NCBI RefSeq assembly: GCF_900112755.1
Contig: NZ_FOMW01000001.1
Location: 372,001 to 436,000, forward strand
DNA: 64,000 bases
Reading direction: 5' to 3'
From: Sulfitobacter brevis
GTDB lineage: Bacteria; Pseudomonadota; Alphaproteobacteria; Rhodobacterales; Rhodobacteraceae
Made by a program: the position numbers and the translations under genes. Shown piece after piece: positions 63,814-64,000 of this stretch. Numbering within the stretch: the first letter of the stretch is position 1; every line of letters starts with the position of its first letter. The notes beneath the pieces are model-generated. The model made no database searches and was not told the origin of the DNA. It saw nothing but the letters and a program-made list of their open reading frames with translations.

Positions 63814-64000
63814 CTACTTCAAAACCCGAAAGTTATCATGGGTTATGACCCGGAAGTTGTCTGAGACCTTGTCGCGGAATTTCGTCCATTCCTGTGGGAT
63901 GGTTTCACGCATGAATGCAAGGATGGCGTCGGCTAACTGCTTCTGACTTGGGTAGTAGCGATTGTGGGTGACGTATTGATGCAAGACGGCCCAAAGCCGC
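63814..64000 (-). CDS. IS630-type transposase, C-terminal part (cut by window edge)
   Basis: Read from the window edge to a TAG at 63816-63814, 61 codons encode RLWAVLHQYVTHNRYYPS... and end ...DNFRVITHDNFRVLK. The HxHVTHNR-like start and the DNFRVI ending are typical of IS630 family DDE transposases. The rest lies beyond the window. The insertion-sequence end must lie between this stop and about 63775. Confidence 0.75.
   Translation of the reverse strand, partial: RLWAVLHQYVTHNRYYPSQKQLADAILAFMRETIPQEWTKFRDKVSDNFRVITHDNFRVLK

Overview
The window looks like the chromosome of a marine alphaproteobacterium of the Roseobacter group (Rhodobacteraceae). This is an inference from gene content and order: a complete aapJQMP general amino-acid transporter, an smo/mtl polyol operon, a TAXI-type solute receptor, an ATP12 chaperone, the order rpmH-rnpA-yidD-ttcA-yidC-engB-argB, and an alphaproteobacterial spc/alpha ribosomal operon end. 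No species name can be supported from the sequence alone.

Layout. 0.1-6.7 kb: a dipeptide/oligopeptide ABC transporter operon with an M24 peptidase gene embedded in it. 6.8-10.4 kb: proline biosynthesis, with proC-proA on the minus strand and proB divergent. 10.5-18.3 kb: a LacI-type regulator and a polyol uptake and catabolism operon (binding protein, two permeases, ATPase, mannitol-type dehydrogenase, PfkB sugar kinase). 18.4-20.3 kb: a copper-defence pair (small Cys-rich exported protein and multicopper oxidase) behind a promoter with the 19-bp spacer typical of CueR/MerR control. 20.4-23.3 kb: an aminotransferase and an orphan TAXI receptor divergent from a GntR/FCD regulator. 23.5-26.5 kb: a DJ-1/PfpI protein and a polar amino-acid ABC transporter. 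26.4-29.0 kb: a large RTX/Hint secreted protein.

29.5-35.6 kb is a compact integrative element. It lies between a 15-bp repeat at 29472 and the 3' end of a tRNA-Arg(ACG) gene at 35612. It encodes a tyrosine integrase, an AlpA/excisionase-like protein, a winged-helix protein, a phage-type replication protein, a DUF5681 (terminase-small-subunit-like) protein and several tiny overlapping ORFs, but no recognisable structural phage genes. This is the strongest candidate for something poorly described: a minimal phage satellite or mobilisable island.

35.8-39.4 kb: an orphan histidine kinase, an FAD disulfide oxidoreductase without the usual catalytic His, and a TVP38/DedA membrane protein, on the minus strand. 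39.7-48.5 kb: rpmH, rnpA, yidD, ttcA, an EAL protein with a degenerate GGDEF domain, yidC, a MOSC protein, engB, argB, a ferredoxin-like protein and a SixA-like phosphatase. 48.5-53.0 kb: aapJQMP. 53.3-58.2 kb: ATP12 chaperone, RluA-type pseudouridine synthase, CrcB, RarA and a Deg-type protease. 58.3-63.7 kb: rplQ, rpoA, rpsK, rpsM, adk, secY, rplO. The last 187 bases encode the C-terminus of an IS630-type transposase, so an insertion sequence appears to sit just upstream of rplO where rpmD/rpsE would normally be.
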